A DNA stretch of 33,921 bases from an uncultured Verrucomicrobiota bacterium. GTDB taxonomy: Bacteria > Verrucomicrobiota > Kiritimatiellia > RFP12 > UBA1067. Position 1 is the first letter of the stretch; each line of letters starts with the position of its first letter. A model generated the notes under the pieces. The model had not been told where the DNA came from and searched no databases. It saw only the letters and a list, made by a program, of their open reading frames with translations. The stretch covers positions 1 through 33,921 of the forward strand of contig CAMAHK010000014.1 of the NCBI GenBank assembly GCA_945834475.1. Direction: 5' to 3'. Below, one piece after another: positions 7,995 through 16,717 of the stretch. The position numbers were made by a program, and so were the translations under genes.

Positions 7995-8818
7995 CGCAAG
8001 CCGCCTTTCCTCAAGAGGTCCCCGATTCGCGTCTTGCACATCAGCAACACGGCATGGATCCACATGACGAGCGTGTAACGATTTTCGACCAACTCGCACC
8101 CTTCGTAGATCAAGCCGCTCCAATCCTCATTCTTCAGCGCAAGTCCATACCACCTGCTCGGCACTAGAACGCGCTTCCCCTTGTTTCCATTCAGATACGC
8201 GCCCCACCAACTGAAAGAGGAATTACTGCAAATGTTGTGATGACACAACGTGTGAATGTAAAGCTGCGTCAGTACGTCTTCATTTTCGATAAAGACAAAC
8301 TGACGTTCGGGACACATCTTCGGCAAGTTCGCCTTGCACCAGGGTATGTCATCACTGCAAACGACATAGATTGCCTTTGCATCGAACGACCGTATCGCCC
8401 GCTTGAGGTACGACTTCCCGACAAACGGATGTCTGTGCGGCAGAGCCAGATAGTCTCCGCGCCTGACGCTTACACCGACAACCAACTCCTTGTTCAGTAT
8501 CCCGGCAGAACGTTCGCGAAGACGGGCCCTAACTCTTTCAGGCATGCGAAGCAACTCGCGCACCAGCCCCTCGTCCATGACTCGGACATCCTGATAAAGT
8601 CCCGTCCGCAAGAGCGACTTGTCGTCCGGCTCTTCGTCCGTAATCGTCACCTCCGGGAAGAGCTCGCGGTACTTCTCGACCGCCGGCCAGTCGTTCCGGT
8701 CCTGAATGACGAAGACAACCTCACCCTCCGGCGCAGCCGACTTGGCCGCAGCGTATTGAAACAGCCAGTTCCCCAGCCGCGTCACCTTCGGACGTATCTC
8801 GACGAACACCTTCTTCAT
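7991..8818 (-). CDS. GT11 alpha-1,2-fucosyltransferase-like protein
   Basis: A 275-residue GT11 family member. The start MKKVFVEIRPKVTRLGNWLF matches the family N-terminus (G-x-L-GNQLFQ-like). VGVSVRRGDYLA near residue 130 is the GDP-fucose-binding R-R-G-D-Y motif. ICSNSSFSWWGAYLN is the conserved C-terminal SxSSFSWW block. Predicted to move L-fucose from GDP-fucose onto the repeat unit. No GDP-fucose synthesis genes lie in the window. The ATG at 8818 overlaps the upstream stop; the longer ATG reading to 8950 is rejected as a shadow. Confidence 0.92.
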   Translation of the reverse strand: MKKVFVEIRPKVTRLGNWLFQYAAAKSAAPEGEVVFVIQDRNDWPAVEKYRELFPEVTITDEEPDDKSLLRTGLYQDVRVMDEGLVRELLRMPERVRARLRERSAGILNKELVVGVSVRRGDYLALPHRHPFVGKSYLKRAIRSFDAKAIYVVCSDDIPWCKANLPKMCPERQFVFIENEDVLTQLYIHTLCHHNICSNSSFSWWGAYLNGNKGKRVLVPSRWYGLALKNEDWSGLIYEGCELVENRYTLVMWIHAVLLMCKTRIGDLLRKGGLR

Positions 8819-9654
8819 CGCGGCCTCCGTAAGATTTCCAGGAATCGCACGAGGGATGCCTTCGCGTACCTGAGGCGAATCCGAATGCCGGCCTCGCGCG
8901 TCGCCAGAAGAATCGCGAGCACATGAACTGTATACCGAAAGGCATCCCAACGCTTCTTCAACGAACGCGGCGCATGTTGGGCAGAGGCCCCATGAACGCG
9001 ATACCGGTAGCCGATGCGATCAGACAGGACAACCTTCTCCGCACGGCGGGCCAAGCGCGCGACAAAGACACGGTCGGCGCCGATCGCATACGACGGAAAG
9101 CGCAGTCCCGCAAGGATCTCGCGGCGGATGAACATCTGCGCAAAGCTCGTCATCTCCAGCTTAAGCGGAAGCGAATCCGCGCGCCCGTAGACACGAACGC
9201 CACTCGACGCCGTTCCGCCGGAACACCCCAGCTCCTCGAGTCCCAAGGCCACCAACGACGCATCCGGATGCGCGGCCACGAGCTCCATCGCCCCCGAGAT
9301 CATCTCGGGCGCATAGACATCATCCGCATCCAGAAACCCAACCCAGTTCCCCGTCGCAGCCTCCAAACCTGCATTCCGAGCCGCCCCCTCACCACGATTT
9401 TTCTGATGCAAAACCCTAACCCCGTACCGCGGTGCGTCCTCGCCCGCGGCGCCTCCAAGCCTCCATCCCATCGCCGACCACTCGTCCAAGATCTCCCCCG
9501 ACCCGTCCGTCGACCCGTCATCCACGCAAATAATCTCAATCGCCCATTTATCACTCATCATTCTAAGTTTATCACTCGCAGCGACAACGCTGCGTAGGCA
9601 CTCGTGCAAATACGGTGCCACATTGTAGACGGGAATGACAATTGAGAACTTCAT
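8815..9654 (-). CDS. GT2-family glycosyltransferase
   Basis: A 279-residue GT2 enzyme: FSIVIPVYNVAPYLHECLRS, ICVDDGSTDGSGEILDEW, NRGEGAARNAGLEAATGNW and FLDADDVYAPEM (DXD). Its start overlaps the upstream stop (ATGA), so the first 100 or so residues of the longer reading to 9957 are discarded. It is a close paralogue of the next gene upstream. Both carry low-complexity insertions between helix 1 and strand 2 and between helix 2 and strand 3, but with different sequence. Here the first is a TTTATCACTC direct repeat (residues 26-36) and the second a G-rich stretch (RLGGAAGEDAPRYG). Confidence 0.9.
   Translation of the reverse strand: MKFSIVIPVYNVAPYLHECLRSVVAASDKLRMMSDKWAIEIICVDDGSTDGSGEILDEWSAMGWRLGGAAGEDAPRYGVRVLHQKNRGEGAARNAGLEAATGNWVGFLDADDVYAPEMISGAMELVAAHPDASLVALGLEELGCSGGTASSGVRVYGRADSLPLKLEMTSFAQMFIRREILAGLRFPSYAIGADRVFVARLARRAEKVVLSDRIGYRYRVHGASAQHAPRSLKKRWDAFRYTVHVLAILLATREAGIRIRLRYAKASLVRFLEILRRPR
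9547..9577. repeat. In-frame micro-repeat patch, TTTATCACTC type (p6)
   Basis: Two perfect copies of TTTATCACTC (9547-9556 and 9568-9577) separated by 11 bp. The coding strand reads SDKLRMMSDKW, immediately before the GT2 strand IEIICVDDGS. Same word-spacer-word layout as the hexamer patches but a different word. Confidence 0.65.
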
Positions 9655-10682
9655 CGATGAATGCCGTGGCGTTTCAGCCACTGCGGCACATAGAATAGCA
9701 AAAACGCAGTTCCTTTGCACGGCCAAACGGCAAAGAGCCTCAGGACGAACCGTTGATATGTCGAGAGTTCCCCGACCTGCCGCAAATCCAGCAACGCCTT
9801 CCGCCAGTCGGACCAGACACGCTTCTGCAGATCCCCGCGACACGAGAAGAACCGCTCCGCATACCACTCGGTCAGATCCTGCCCAAGCCGCCGCCACATC
9901 GCGCGCGGATAGCTTCGCGCCGAGTTCCGCCACAGCAGGACCTGCTCGGACGGCCATAGCTCCGAGCGGAGTTTCTCGATTGTATACGACGAGTTCATCG
10001 CCGACCCCGAACGTTGCCGATAGCCGTAGAGTTCGGCTTCAAGACGGCAGACGACGCGCACGCGATCCATGAACGAGAGGAAGAAGAGCCGATCCTCGCC
10101 GCGCACGTAGGACGGGAATCGAATGCCCTTCAGCGCTTTCCGCGAATAGGCCATACAATAGAACGCCGTGCGCCAAAGCTTGGGTTCGATTTCGCGCACA
10201 AGCTCATGACGCGTCGCCGCCGACCCCATTTCGCCAGACCACGCCGGGAGCTGATCATCCTCAAACATCCGCATCCCGAACTGCACGGCCTCTACGTCCG
10301 GATGCGCCGCAAGAGCTTCCTCAACGACCGAGAGCCACCCGGAACGCATCACGTCATCCCCGTCCACAAACAACACCCAATCCCCAGAAGCCTCATCCAT
10401 TCCCCGGTTCCGCGCCGCGCTGACCCCAAGATTTTGCTGATGTAAAATCTTGTAGGTGTAGAGAGAAGGTGTAGGTGTAGAATGGTGGAAGAACTCGTCC
10501 AAGATCTCGCCCGACCCATCCGTCGACCCATCATCGACGCAAATAACCTCAACCCTCCACTCTACACCTACACCTTCACCTATCCTCTTCACCTCCTGTG
10601 CAGCGTCCATCACGCTGCGCAGGCACGCACGCAAATACGGCGCAACGTTGTAGACGGGGATTACAATTGAGATCTTAGCCAT
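9651..10682 (-). CDS. GT2-family glycosyltransferase
   Basis: A 343-residue GT2 enzyme: ISIVIPVYNVAPYLRACLRS, VICVDDGSTDGSGEILDE, NLGVSAARNRGMDEASGDW and FVDGDDVMRSG. The metal site reads DGD rather than the usual DAD/DSD. The C-terminal 120 residues are rich in Trp, Arg and aromatic residues and may associate with the membrane. It carries two hexamer patches of the same class in opposite orientations (residues 29-40 and 66-77). The ATG at 10682 overlaps the 3' end of the pyruvyl-transferase gene by 22 bp. Confidence 0.9.
   Translation of the reverse strand: MAKISIVIPVYNVAPYLRACLRSVMDAAQEVKRIGEGVGVEWRVEVICVDDGSTDGSGEILDEFFHHSTPTPSLYTYKILHQQNLGVSAARNRGMDEASGDWVLFVDGDDVMRSGWLSVVEEALAAHPDVEAVQFGMRMFEDDQLPAWSGEMGSAATRHELVREIEPKLWRTAFYCMAYSRKALKGIRFPSYVRGEDRLFFLSFMDRVRVVCRLEAELYGYRQRSGSAMNSSYTIEKLRSELWPSEQVLLWRNSARSYPRAMWRRLGQDLTEWYAERFFSCRGDLQKRVWSDWRKALLDLRQVGELSTYQRFVLRLFAVWPCKGTAFLLFYVPQWLKRHGIHR
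10451..10485. repeat. In-frame micro-repeat patch, CTACACC type (p7)
   Basis: Coding strand: TCTACACCTACACC, spacer, CTACACCTA, translated STPTPSLYTY before the strand KILHQQN. Same orientation and frame as the patches in the decarboxylase (21961) and hydrolase (24391) genes. Confidence 0.85.
10561..10594. repeat. In-frame micro-repeat patch, CTACACC type, inverted copy (p8)
   Basis: TCTACACCTACACC followed by TTCACCTATCCTCTTCACC, on the plus strand, so it is antisense in its gene and opposite to p7 only 75 bp away. Read as EVKRIGEGVGVEW before the strand VEVICVDDGS. Confidence 0.8.
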
Positions 10683-11770
10683 GTCAACGACTCCTCTCTC
10701 AACGATTCAAGTTTCTGCTCAACATCCGGTGCGCCCAGGCGCAACAAGCGTTCCATCTCGTCGATTGACACCTGCGGATTCACCAGTCGCTCCGGACAGC
10801 CCAGCTTTCGCAAAAGCGCGGCCGGACGCGAATCGTGTTCGTCAACCTGCTCCCTGAGGGACAGGAACGGCTTCCCGAAGACGACGCCCATGACCGTGCC
10901 GTGAAAGGATCCGGCGAGAACATACCTTGCCTGGCGCGCATATTGGACAAGCCGATCCGGCGAAACCAAAAACTCAAAGTCTTCCGGTGCACCGAGTTTT
11001 GAATAGGCGTAGCACGGTGCAATCACGCAGCGCACCCCGAGCCGTGCAGCTAGCGCACGAGCCGTCTCGACAAAGAACGCATTCGTGTCCAACGCATACA
11101 ACAAGAGGTAGGGTTCCCGAGGGACCTCCCCGCCGGCAATTTCATCATAATCCGATGCGCTCACCAACAGCGTCGGATCAAGCGTCTCCGCGACAGGCCT
11201 TTCGGCAAATGCCGACAGTTGCTCCCGCGCAAGCGACTCGCGCACGGAGACGGCCTTGAAGTTGGCGAGCGCCCTCCCGAGCCTCTCGAGGCATTCGCCC
11301 GCAAGGGGACTGTCCCCGTAACTCGCGGCATATGCAATCGCCGGCACAGTCTTCGGCTTGCTCTCGCACAAGAAGAGCGCAGCCTCCTCGGACGTGTGAT
11401 GGATGCTGAAAACCTGGTCGCTCCCAACGACCAGAATGTCGTAGCAAGATGCGAAGTCGGCTGGCGCAATGCGACGCTCCGGCAAATGACGACGACGAAA
11501 GACTCGATAGCGATGGCGCAGGATGTCGTAATTCGGAATCGAGCACGCGTTCACAACGAATCGGCCGAGAACAGACCGGATCTTTGCAACCACGCCTTTC
11601 TTATCAGGGTTGATCCAGCCATACTGCCAACGCCCTGACTCGCCGACATGATTGCACGCCGGAAACTCAGCACGATGCCCCATCCGCTCCAGCGTCTTCT
11701 TCAGCGCCCACGCCTGAAGCATGGCACCGCAGTTATAGGCCCGATGAAATGTCAAAATGCCGATGCGCAT
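10661..11770 (-). CDS. Polysaccharide pyruvyl transferase family protein
   Basis: A 369-residue member of PF04230. MRIGILTFHRAYNCGAMLQA is the typical start, VVGSDQVFSIHH the GSDQ block near residue 105, and LAGSFHGTVMGVVFGKPFLS the C-terminal SxxHG block. Characterised members add ketal pyruvate from phosphoenolpyruvate to a sugar, making the polymer acidic. The gene lies 1 bp after the nitroreductase-like gene, a pairing common in bacterial polysaccharide clusters. No insertion patch seen. Confidence 0.9.
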   Translation of the reverse strand: MRIGILTFHRAYNCGAMLQAWALKKTLERMGHRAEFPACNHVGESGRWQYGWINPDKKGVVAKIRSVLGRFVVNACSIPNYDILRHRYRVFRRRHLPERRIAPADFASCYDILVVGSDQVFSIHHTSEEAALFLCESKPKTVPAIAYAASYGDSPLAGECLERLGRALANFKAVSVRESLAREQLSAFAERPVAETLDPTLLVSASDYDEIAGGEVPREPYLLLYALDTNAFFVETARALAARLGVRCVIAPCYAYSKLGAPEDFEFLVSPDRLVQYARQARYVLAGSFHGTVMGVVFGKPFLSLREQVDEHDSRPAALLRKLGCPERLVNPQVSIDEMERLLRLGAPDVEQKLESLREESLTWLRSQL

Positions 11771-11771
11771 A

Positions 11772-12758
11772 TCAGATCACCTTGAAAATGTCTTCGAGCG
11801 GACGGCGCGGCGACGCGCACATCTCCACCTCATCCGGCGTCTCTCCGCACGTCAAGACAGCGACAATCGTCTCGGACGGCTTAATGGGAATAAGCCGACG
11901 TGCGGCAAGATCTTCCTCCGGCGTTCGGGACCAGTTGAGGATGCAGTGTGCGATTTTATGATAGTAAAGCGCATAGCAAAGGTTCATCAGGAAAAGGCCG
12001 CCGTTCGTAAAACCGTCGTCGCGCTCGAGCGGACTTGCAATTCCCTCCAAATCGGAAACAAGAACAAGGAGCTTGCTCGCCAGATGGCCGAATCCGCGAT
12101 TCCCGTGTTGAATCTCGAGAATCTTTTCGATCGTCTCCTTGTCGCTCACACAATACACGCGGCAATACTGCCGATTGCAGGCCGTCGGGGTCGTCCGGCA
12201 AAGTTCCACCGCCGACCGCAGTCTCTCGATCGTCAGTTCTTTGGGCGCATAATGGCGAAGCGTGTGACGCGCACGGGCGAATTCGGGGAACGGGCCTTCG
12301 CATCCCCGATAGAATGCTTCTCGCGTGAGATGGGGCTCTTCAACGGACGGAACATCCGGATAGTTCCCAAGAAAGTCCTTCGCCTCGTCAAGGATTGGAT
12401 CTCCCGGTTGGTTCGCATTCCGTTCGACATACGTCTTCACGACGCCGATGGCGTGTGTCACTTGCGTATCGTCCAGTCCGAAGCATGTGACATACTGGTT
12501 AATGCTGCCCAGAAGTTCCTTAAGCGCCTCGCGACCGAAGACATCTCGCCGATTCGGCATCGTGAGCCCTTTCTCGATCACGTGATAGTGGAGAATGACA
12601 TTCGCCAGCTGCTGCTCGCGGGCCTGCGGACGGCCATAACCCGAAACCGAGAAAAATCGTCGCGCATCATAGCGAAAGACCTTCGCCGCGCACCAACGTC
12701 GCCACGCATCGCGAACAGGTCTCAAAACGGCTTTGACGATGGCCCAAAGGCACTTCAT
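11772..12758 (-). CDS. Nitroreductase-family protein
   Basis: A 328-residue protein. The first 150 or so residues are an Arg-rich extension; the C-terminal part resembles FMN-dependent nitroreductases: ARHTLRHYAPKELTIERL, TPTACNRQYCRVYCV (equivalent of the APSxxNxQPW block) and a glycine-rich GFTNGGLFLMNLCYAL. Such proteins recur beside pyruvyl-transferase-family genes in glycan loci, where their role is unknown; redox modification of a sugar or partner is only a guess. Its ATG overlaps the flippase stop as ATGA, so the two are probably translationally coupled. Confidence 0.82.
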   Translation of the reverse strand: MKCLWAIVKAVLRPVRDAWRRWCAAKVFRYDARRFFSVSGYGRPQAREQQLANVILHYHVIEKGLTMPNRRDVFGREALKELLGSINQYVTCFGLDDTQVTHAIGVVKTYVERNANQPGDPILDEAKDFLGNYPDVPSVEEPHLTREAFYRGCEGPFPEFARARHTLRHYAPKELTIERLRSAVELCRTTPTACNRQYCRVYCVSDKETIEKILEIQHGNRGFGHLASKLLVLVSDLEGIASPLERDDGFTNGGLFLMNLCYALYYHKIAHCILNWSRTPEEDLAARRLIPIKPSETIVAVLTCGETPDEVEMCASPRRPLEDIFKVI

Positions 12759-14305
12759 TTTTCCATCCTTCCCTTCAATCGGCGAAACTTCTCGGCAACG
12801 AACTCCCGCTCGTTCGCATCAAAGACAAGCCACCAGGCCGAGAGACACAACACGGTTTCAACGAAAAGTGCCGTCAGGCACATGCGTCCCAATGACGGCG
12901 CAATCCAAAGTCGCGGCAAAACGCCGCACGCAAAGGAACCTGCCGTCAGCACGAGAATCGGCAGCAAAACATGCCGTGCCCAATGGCCTGCCGAAAGACC
13001 TGCAAGGGTCCGGGCGAACCACACGCGTCCCCACGCACAGGCGACCATTGAAATGACAAGGGCCCAACCGATCGCAGGTACGCCCCATCCGAACCAGAGG
13101 AAAAGTCCGGCAATCGGCAATGCCGCGATAAGCGCGCTGCCGAGAACCGTCTGGTAAACCGCAATCTTTCCGACCGCATTGACGGCAATCATATGTCCAA
13201 TGGCCGTCTTGTCGACAATCGCGGAAACCAGAAAAGCGATGCAAAGCGATCCTGCGAAAGCCGGCGGCTCCTTAAGCCATAAGGCGAGCACTTCGTCGAC
13301 CTCGAGCATCAGCGGAATCGCAAACATCAACAGGAAAATCGTTGCAAGCTTGCACGCGCGATAGGCGAGCTTTCGCATGCCTTCGAAATCACCGGCGCCG
13401 TAGGCGTTCATGATCGCCGGGGAAAACGCACCGACGAGACTCCCGGACAGACTGTCACAATGAATTGACAGCGTGTGGCCGATCGTCATCGAAGCGTTAA
13501 GCGCCGGACCAAACGCCTTGTTGACAAGAATGGCCATGCCTTGACTCCGGACGAGTCCGCCCAAGAAACCAAACGTCAGCCACCCCGAATAACCAAGCAG
13601 ATCCCGGATGCGTCCGAGACAACCACTGACGGCGCTGCGCACAAAGCGACATTCGTCGTAGAGCCGCCACGCCCGCATCGCAATAAGAAGCTGCGGCACA
13701 ACACCCATCAGGCAGAGCCACGCAGCATACTTGGCGAGCCACACACCGGGATGCGTAACCATGTAATAGAGGAACAGCGCATTGAGCGTCGAAGTCACAA
13801 AGGCATAGATTGTCAGCTCGGCGATCTCCTGCTTCGCCGTGTACATCGCCTGAAACGGCACACTCGCCATGCTGACGAAGCACGACAGCAATGCGAACCG
13901 CCAGACCCACACGCAAAGCACAATGCGATCCGCCGGAATCGTCAGATAATGTTCGACCACCCAGACGCCGAGCGGATATCCAACCAGAACGAGTCCGCTC
14001 GCGAGACACGAGTGCACGACAACCGCCGTCGTGAACCAGTGATGACATTCGCGCAGGCCGACATCCCGATCCTGGGACATCTTCCCGACGCTAATCGCAT
14101 AAAAGCGTGCGACACCGGTCGCCAGAAGACTATTCAAGATTGCGACAAAGGCCGTCAGCCCCCCGACGACGCCGTAGAGTCCGTAATCGACCTGTCCGAG
14201 CGCCTGCAAGGCCCACCGCGCGGTGAAGAGTCCCAAGACCATCGCATACAGCGATCGTCCGTAGGTCGCGACAACATTCAGCGCGATTCTCCTGTTCGCA
14301 GTCAT
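12755..14305 (-). CDS. Wzx-type polysaccharide flippase (MOP superfamily), first copy
   Basis: A 516-residue polytopic membrane protein. The opening ALNVVATYGRSLYAMVLGLF and ALGQVDYGLYGVVGGLTAF match the Wzx/RfbX N-terminus, and twelve to fourteen hydrophobic segments can be followed. It should move the lipid-linked repeat unit to the outer face of the inner membrane. It overlaps its neighbours at both ends by 4 bp. A second flippase gene lies at 18031-19545 on the other side of the inverted repeat; the two differ throughout, so they are not a recent duplication. Confidence 0.9.
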   Translation of the reverse strand: MTANRRIALNVVATYGRSLYAMVLGLFTARWALQALGQVDYGLYGVVGGLTAFVAILNSLLATGVARFYAISVGKMSQDRDVGLRECHHWFTTAVVVHSCLASGLVLVGYPLGVWVVEHYLTIPADRIVLCVWVWRFALLSCFVSMASVPFQAMYTAKQEIAELTIYAFVTSTLNALFLYYMVTHPGVWLAKYAAWLCLMGVVPQLLIAMRAWRLYDECRFVRSAVSGCLGRIRDLLGYSGWLTFGFLGGLVRSQGMAILVNKAFGPALNASMTIGHTLSIHCDSLSGSLVGAFSPAIMNAYGAGDFEGMRKLAYRACKLATIFLLMFAIPLMLEVDEVLALWLKEPPAFAGSLCIAFLVSAIVDKTAIGHMIAVNAVGKIAVYQTVLGSALIAALPIAGLFLWFGWGVPAIGWALVISMVACAWGRVWFARTLAGLSAGHWARHVLLPILVLTAGSFACGVLPRLWIAPSLGRMCLTALFVETVLCLSAWWLVFDANEREFVAEKFRRLKGRMEK

Positions 14306-15735
14306 CTCTCCAGCAGTCTCTCAACGGGAATGAGCTTGTCCACGGCATCGCTCGTCTGCAACCCCGCACTGGCCTCTCCCGCATAGACGAGCGCCGTCCG
14401 CACTGAGATGCCTTTGCGTACCGGAAGCCGCGCGACTTTCTGGCGCAACTCCGACGCCACGTCGAGTCCCAGCTCCTGACGACGCTTGATCTCGACAATT
14501 GTCGCCATCGCCGCCGTCTGCACCAGCAAGTCGATTTGTACGCCGCCCCCGCGATCCGTCCGCACACACCGATAGGGCGCCGCTGAAAGGATCGGACGTC
14601 CGGCAAGGCCCAGCGCCGACAGGACCGACGGCAGATTGTTGAGAACCAGGTTCTCGAACTGCAACCCCATCATCGTCTCCCACGCCGGCAGCAGCGAGAG
14701 CGTGGCGAACGAATACGCCCCCGACTCGATTTCCGGCAAGCGAGGCGCGACGTACTTCAGAAAGAACCGCGTGTAATTGTCCCGCAGGCGGTACTGGTCG
14801 ACACGCGCCCGCCGGCCGGTCGCCGGATTGAGCCCGTTCGCCTTGACGATGAAACCCGCCGTCTCCAGCTCGTCCAAGAGGTCGCTCATCCGCCCGTTCC
14901 GCGCAATCGACAGTTTTTCCGCGAGCTCCGTTCCGCTGAGAGGACCCTCCGCCAGCGCCTCCAGAACCCGCTTCTTGGTCGGTGCCGCACGCGAAACGAT
15001 GTCATTGAAAAGCTCGTTGAATTCGCGAAACAGATAGCCGTCAGGCGAGAAACACATCCGCCGGATGTTTTCGTCCGCCGAAAGCGTCGGATCGACTTCT
15101 TCCAGATACCGCGGTACGCCACCCGTCACCGAGAGGACGTCGAGAATCTCCTTGCTGTCTAGCCGCTTCGCGCGAGGCCCCCAGAACTTGACGCATTCGG
15201 ACAACGGCAACTCCGTCACCACCGTATCCAACGAGATGCGCCCGACAAATCCCTTGCTCAGGAGGATGTTCCTGTGAATCCAGGTCGAGACCGACCCGCA
15301 GACGAAGACGATCAGATCCGAATGACGGCTAAAGAGGTTGTCCCACGCCACCTTGAGTTTGGCAGGATACGTCTTGTCATATCCGCCCATCCACGAGACC
15401 TCGTCCAGCAAAACGACCTTACGCCCATCTGTCCTCTTCAGTGCATCGTTCAACGCCTGCCAGGCCGCCGTCCAACTCTGAAGCCGCGGCACGGAAACCC
15501 CCGTCGCCGCCGCCAACTGCTCGCGAAAGGCCGTCAGCTGCTTCGCGTTCGTCATGTGTTCGTCGGGAGCAAGCCCCTCGAGCTTGAGAAAACACCCACC
15601 GCTCCGTCGCGCAAACTCCTGCACAAGCGTCGATTTCCCGATTCGTCGACGACCGCGACAGACGACGAATGACGGCACGCTCTTCCGCCAGAGTGCGTCA
15701 AATCGCTCTAACTGATATTCTCGACCGTAAAACAT
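14302..15735 (-). CDS. AAA ATPase of the ATPase_2/DUF234 type
   Basis: A 477-residue ATPase heading the distal polysaccharide unit. Walker A is GRRRIGKSTLV at residues 29-39; the Walker B-like VVLLDEVSWMGG is near residue 105. A winged-helix-like part follows (GPLSGTELAEKLSIARNGRM), then the C-terminal DUF234 region, which has restriction-endonuclease-like character (QIDLLVQTAAMATIVEIKRR contains D-x(n)-E-x-K spacing). Family members are common in archaea and anaerobic bacteria and are mostly uncharacterised; they are often stand-alone. Here the stop overlaps the flippase ATG and a strong promoter precedes it, so it is cotranscribed with glycan genes. Whether it regulates them or is a passenger defence gene cannot be told. 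Confidence 0.88.
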   Translation of the reverse strand: MFYGREYQLERFDALWRKSVPSFVVCRGRRRIGKSTLVQEFARRSGGCFLKLEGLAPDEHMTNAKQLTAFREQLAAATGVSVPRLQSWTAAWQALNDALKRTDGRKVVLLDEVSWMGGYDKTYPAKLKVAWDNLFSRHSDLIVFVCGSVSTWIHRNILLSKGFVGRISLDTVVTELPLSECVKFWGPRAKRLDSKEILDVLSVTGGVPRYLEEVDPTLSADENIRRMCFSPDGYLFREFNELFNDIVSRAAPTKKRVLEALAEGPLSGTELAEKLSIARNGRMSDLLDELETAGFIVKANGLNPATGRRARVDQYRLRDNYTRFFLKYVAPRLPEIESGAYSFATLSLLPAWETMMGLQFENLVLNNLPSVLSALGLAGRPILSAAPYRCVRTDRGGGVQIDLLVQTAAMATIVEIKRRQELGLDVASELRQKVARLPVRKGISVRTALVYAGEASAGLQTSDAVDKLIPVERLLER

Positions 15736-15761
15736 GACAACTCTGCCTCTTTCAATCCCGA

Positions 15762-15791
15762 ATTATAGCATAGCCCGTCTCCGCAGGTCAA
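15762..15791 (-). promoter_or_regulatory. Sigma70-type promoter of ATPase-led operon
   Basis: Minus strand: TTGACC, 18 bp, TATAAT with an upstream TG (TGCTATAAT). The -10 ends 27 bp before the ATG at 15735, leaving a leader of about 20 nt. This is one of the two best promoters in the window and marks the start of the distal transcription unit. Confidence 0.75.
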
Positions 15792-15794
15792 CCG

Positions 15795-15839
15795 AAAACG
15801 GTCTTGAAATTTCGGAATTCAAAATCTCAAGACCGTTTT
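15795..15839 (-). terminator. Hairpin terminator between GT2 gene and ATPase operon
   Basis: A perfect 13-bp inverted repeat, AAAACGGTCTTGA and TCAAGACCGTTTT, with a 19-nt loop. The minus-strand arm contains the TGA stop of the GT2 gene and the distal arm ends in TTTT. Because the T run is part of the stem, efficiency is uncertain and it could work in both directions. It precedes the -35 box of the ATPase promoter. Confidence 0.55.
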
Positions 15840-16717
15840 AGACGCCGTCGCGCGTACCGCCGCGAGCCTTTCGCCCACTTGCACAAGAGCGCCTTGTACC
15901 CTTCCATCCCGCGCTGCCGCTTGAGCGCCCGATACTCGACGACATACGCGGCAACCTGCCGCGCCAGCATCAGCCGCTCGGCGGCGTGAAACCCCTTCTG
16001 ACGAAAGTAGAGCCGCTGCTGACGGTAGGCTTCCATCAGGTCGAGCCGCCGGGGTTCCCAGACCCGCGCCTTGCGGCCCATGATGCTGTCGGCACGCTGC
16101 AGATAATAGTAAAGCCCGTCTTCACAGACCGCGATCCGTGGCGTCGCGAACAACACCCGGTACGTCGTGAACTCGTCCTCGTTGATCCGTCCCTCGGGAA
16201 ACCGCACGCCCTCCCAAAGCCGCCGCGCAAAGAGCTTGCACGTCGCCACCGTCGCCCGCACCTGGTCGGCGCACCAGAACGCCTCCGGTGTCCGCGCTGC
16301 AAAGCGTGGCGAGACCGGCGCACCCCCGAGCTTCGGCTTCCACACCTTCTTGAATGCAACCGCCGCGATTTCCGCCCCGCAGGCCGTCGCCCCGTCGACC
16401 AGCACCCGCACGAAGTCGGGATGCACCGTGTCGTCGCTGTCGACGAACGTGATCCACTTCACGTCCGGCTGCGTCGCCACCCAGTCGAGCCCCGTATTCC
16501 GCGCCGCGCTGAGTCCGCCGTTGACGCGATGCAACGCGACGACGCGCGGGTCCTCCCGCGCATACGCCTCGCACATCTCGCCGCATCGGTCGGGACTCCC
16601 ATCGTCCACAAGGACGATCCTGACGTTCGCGTACGTCTGCGTCAGCAAGGACCTGACGCACGCATCGAGATACGCCTCGACCCGATAGATCGGTACGATG
16701 ACGGCTACTTGATCCAT
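15827..16717 (-). CDS. GT2-family glycosyltransferase
   Basis: About 296 residues. Starts MDQVAVIVPIYRVEAYLDAC, then VLVDDGSPDRCGEMCEAY, NGGLSAARNTGLDW and FVDSDDTVHPDFV near residue 95, all canonical for GT2 polysaccharide transferases. The C-terminus is strongly basic (GSRRYARRRLKRS) and may contact the membrane. Start chosen at the ATG at 16717; a GTG at 16729 is possible and neither has a clear ribosome site. It overlaps the 3' end of the second pyruvyl-transferase gene by 13 bp. The stop codon lies inside the terminator hairpin. Confidence 0.88.
   Translation of the reverse strand: MDQVAVIVPIYRVEAYLDACVRSLLTQTYANVRIVLVDDGSPDRCGEMCEAYAREDPRVVALHRVNGGLSAARNTGLDWVATQPDVKWITFVDSDDTVHPDFVRVLVDGATACGAEIAAVAFKKVWKPKLGGAPVSPRFAARTPEAFWCADQVRATVATCKLFARRLWEGVRFPEGRINEDEFTTYRVLFATPRIAVCEDGLYYYLQRADSIMGRKARVWEPRRLDLMEAYRQQRLYFRQKGFHAAERLMLARQVAAYVVEYRALKRQRGMEGYKALLCKWAKGSRRYARRRLKRS

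Noticed and set aside
9655-9957. N-terminal extension of the GT2 gene ending at 8815
   Set aside because: The extension is the shadow of the upstream GT2 gene. The ATG at 9654 gives the standard GT2 start and overlaps the stop as ATGA.
11757-13157. Long plus-strand frame of 466 codons opposite the nitroreductase and flippase genes
   Set aside because: Composition (His/Arg/Pro-rich) and full overlap with two well-supported minus-strand genes mark it as an antisense shadow typical of high-GC DNA.
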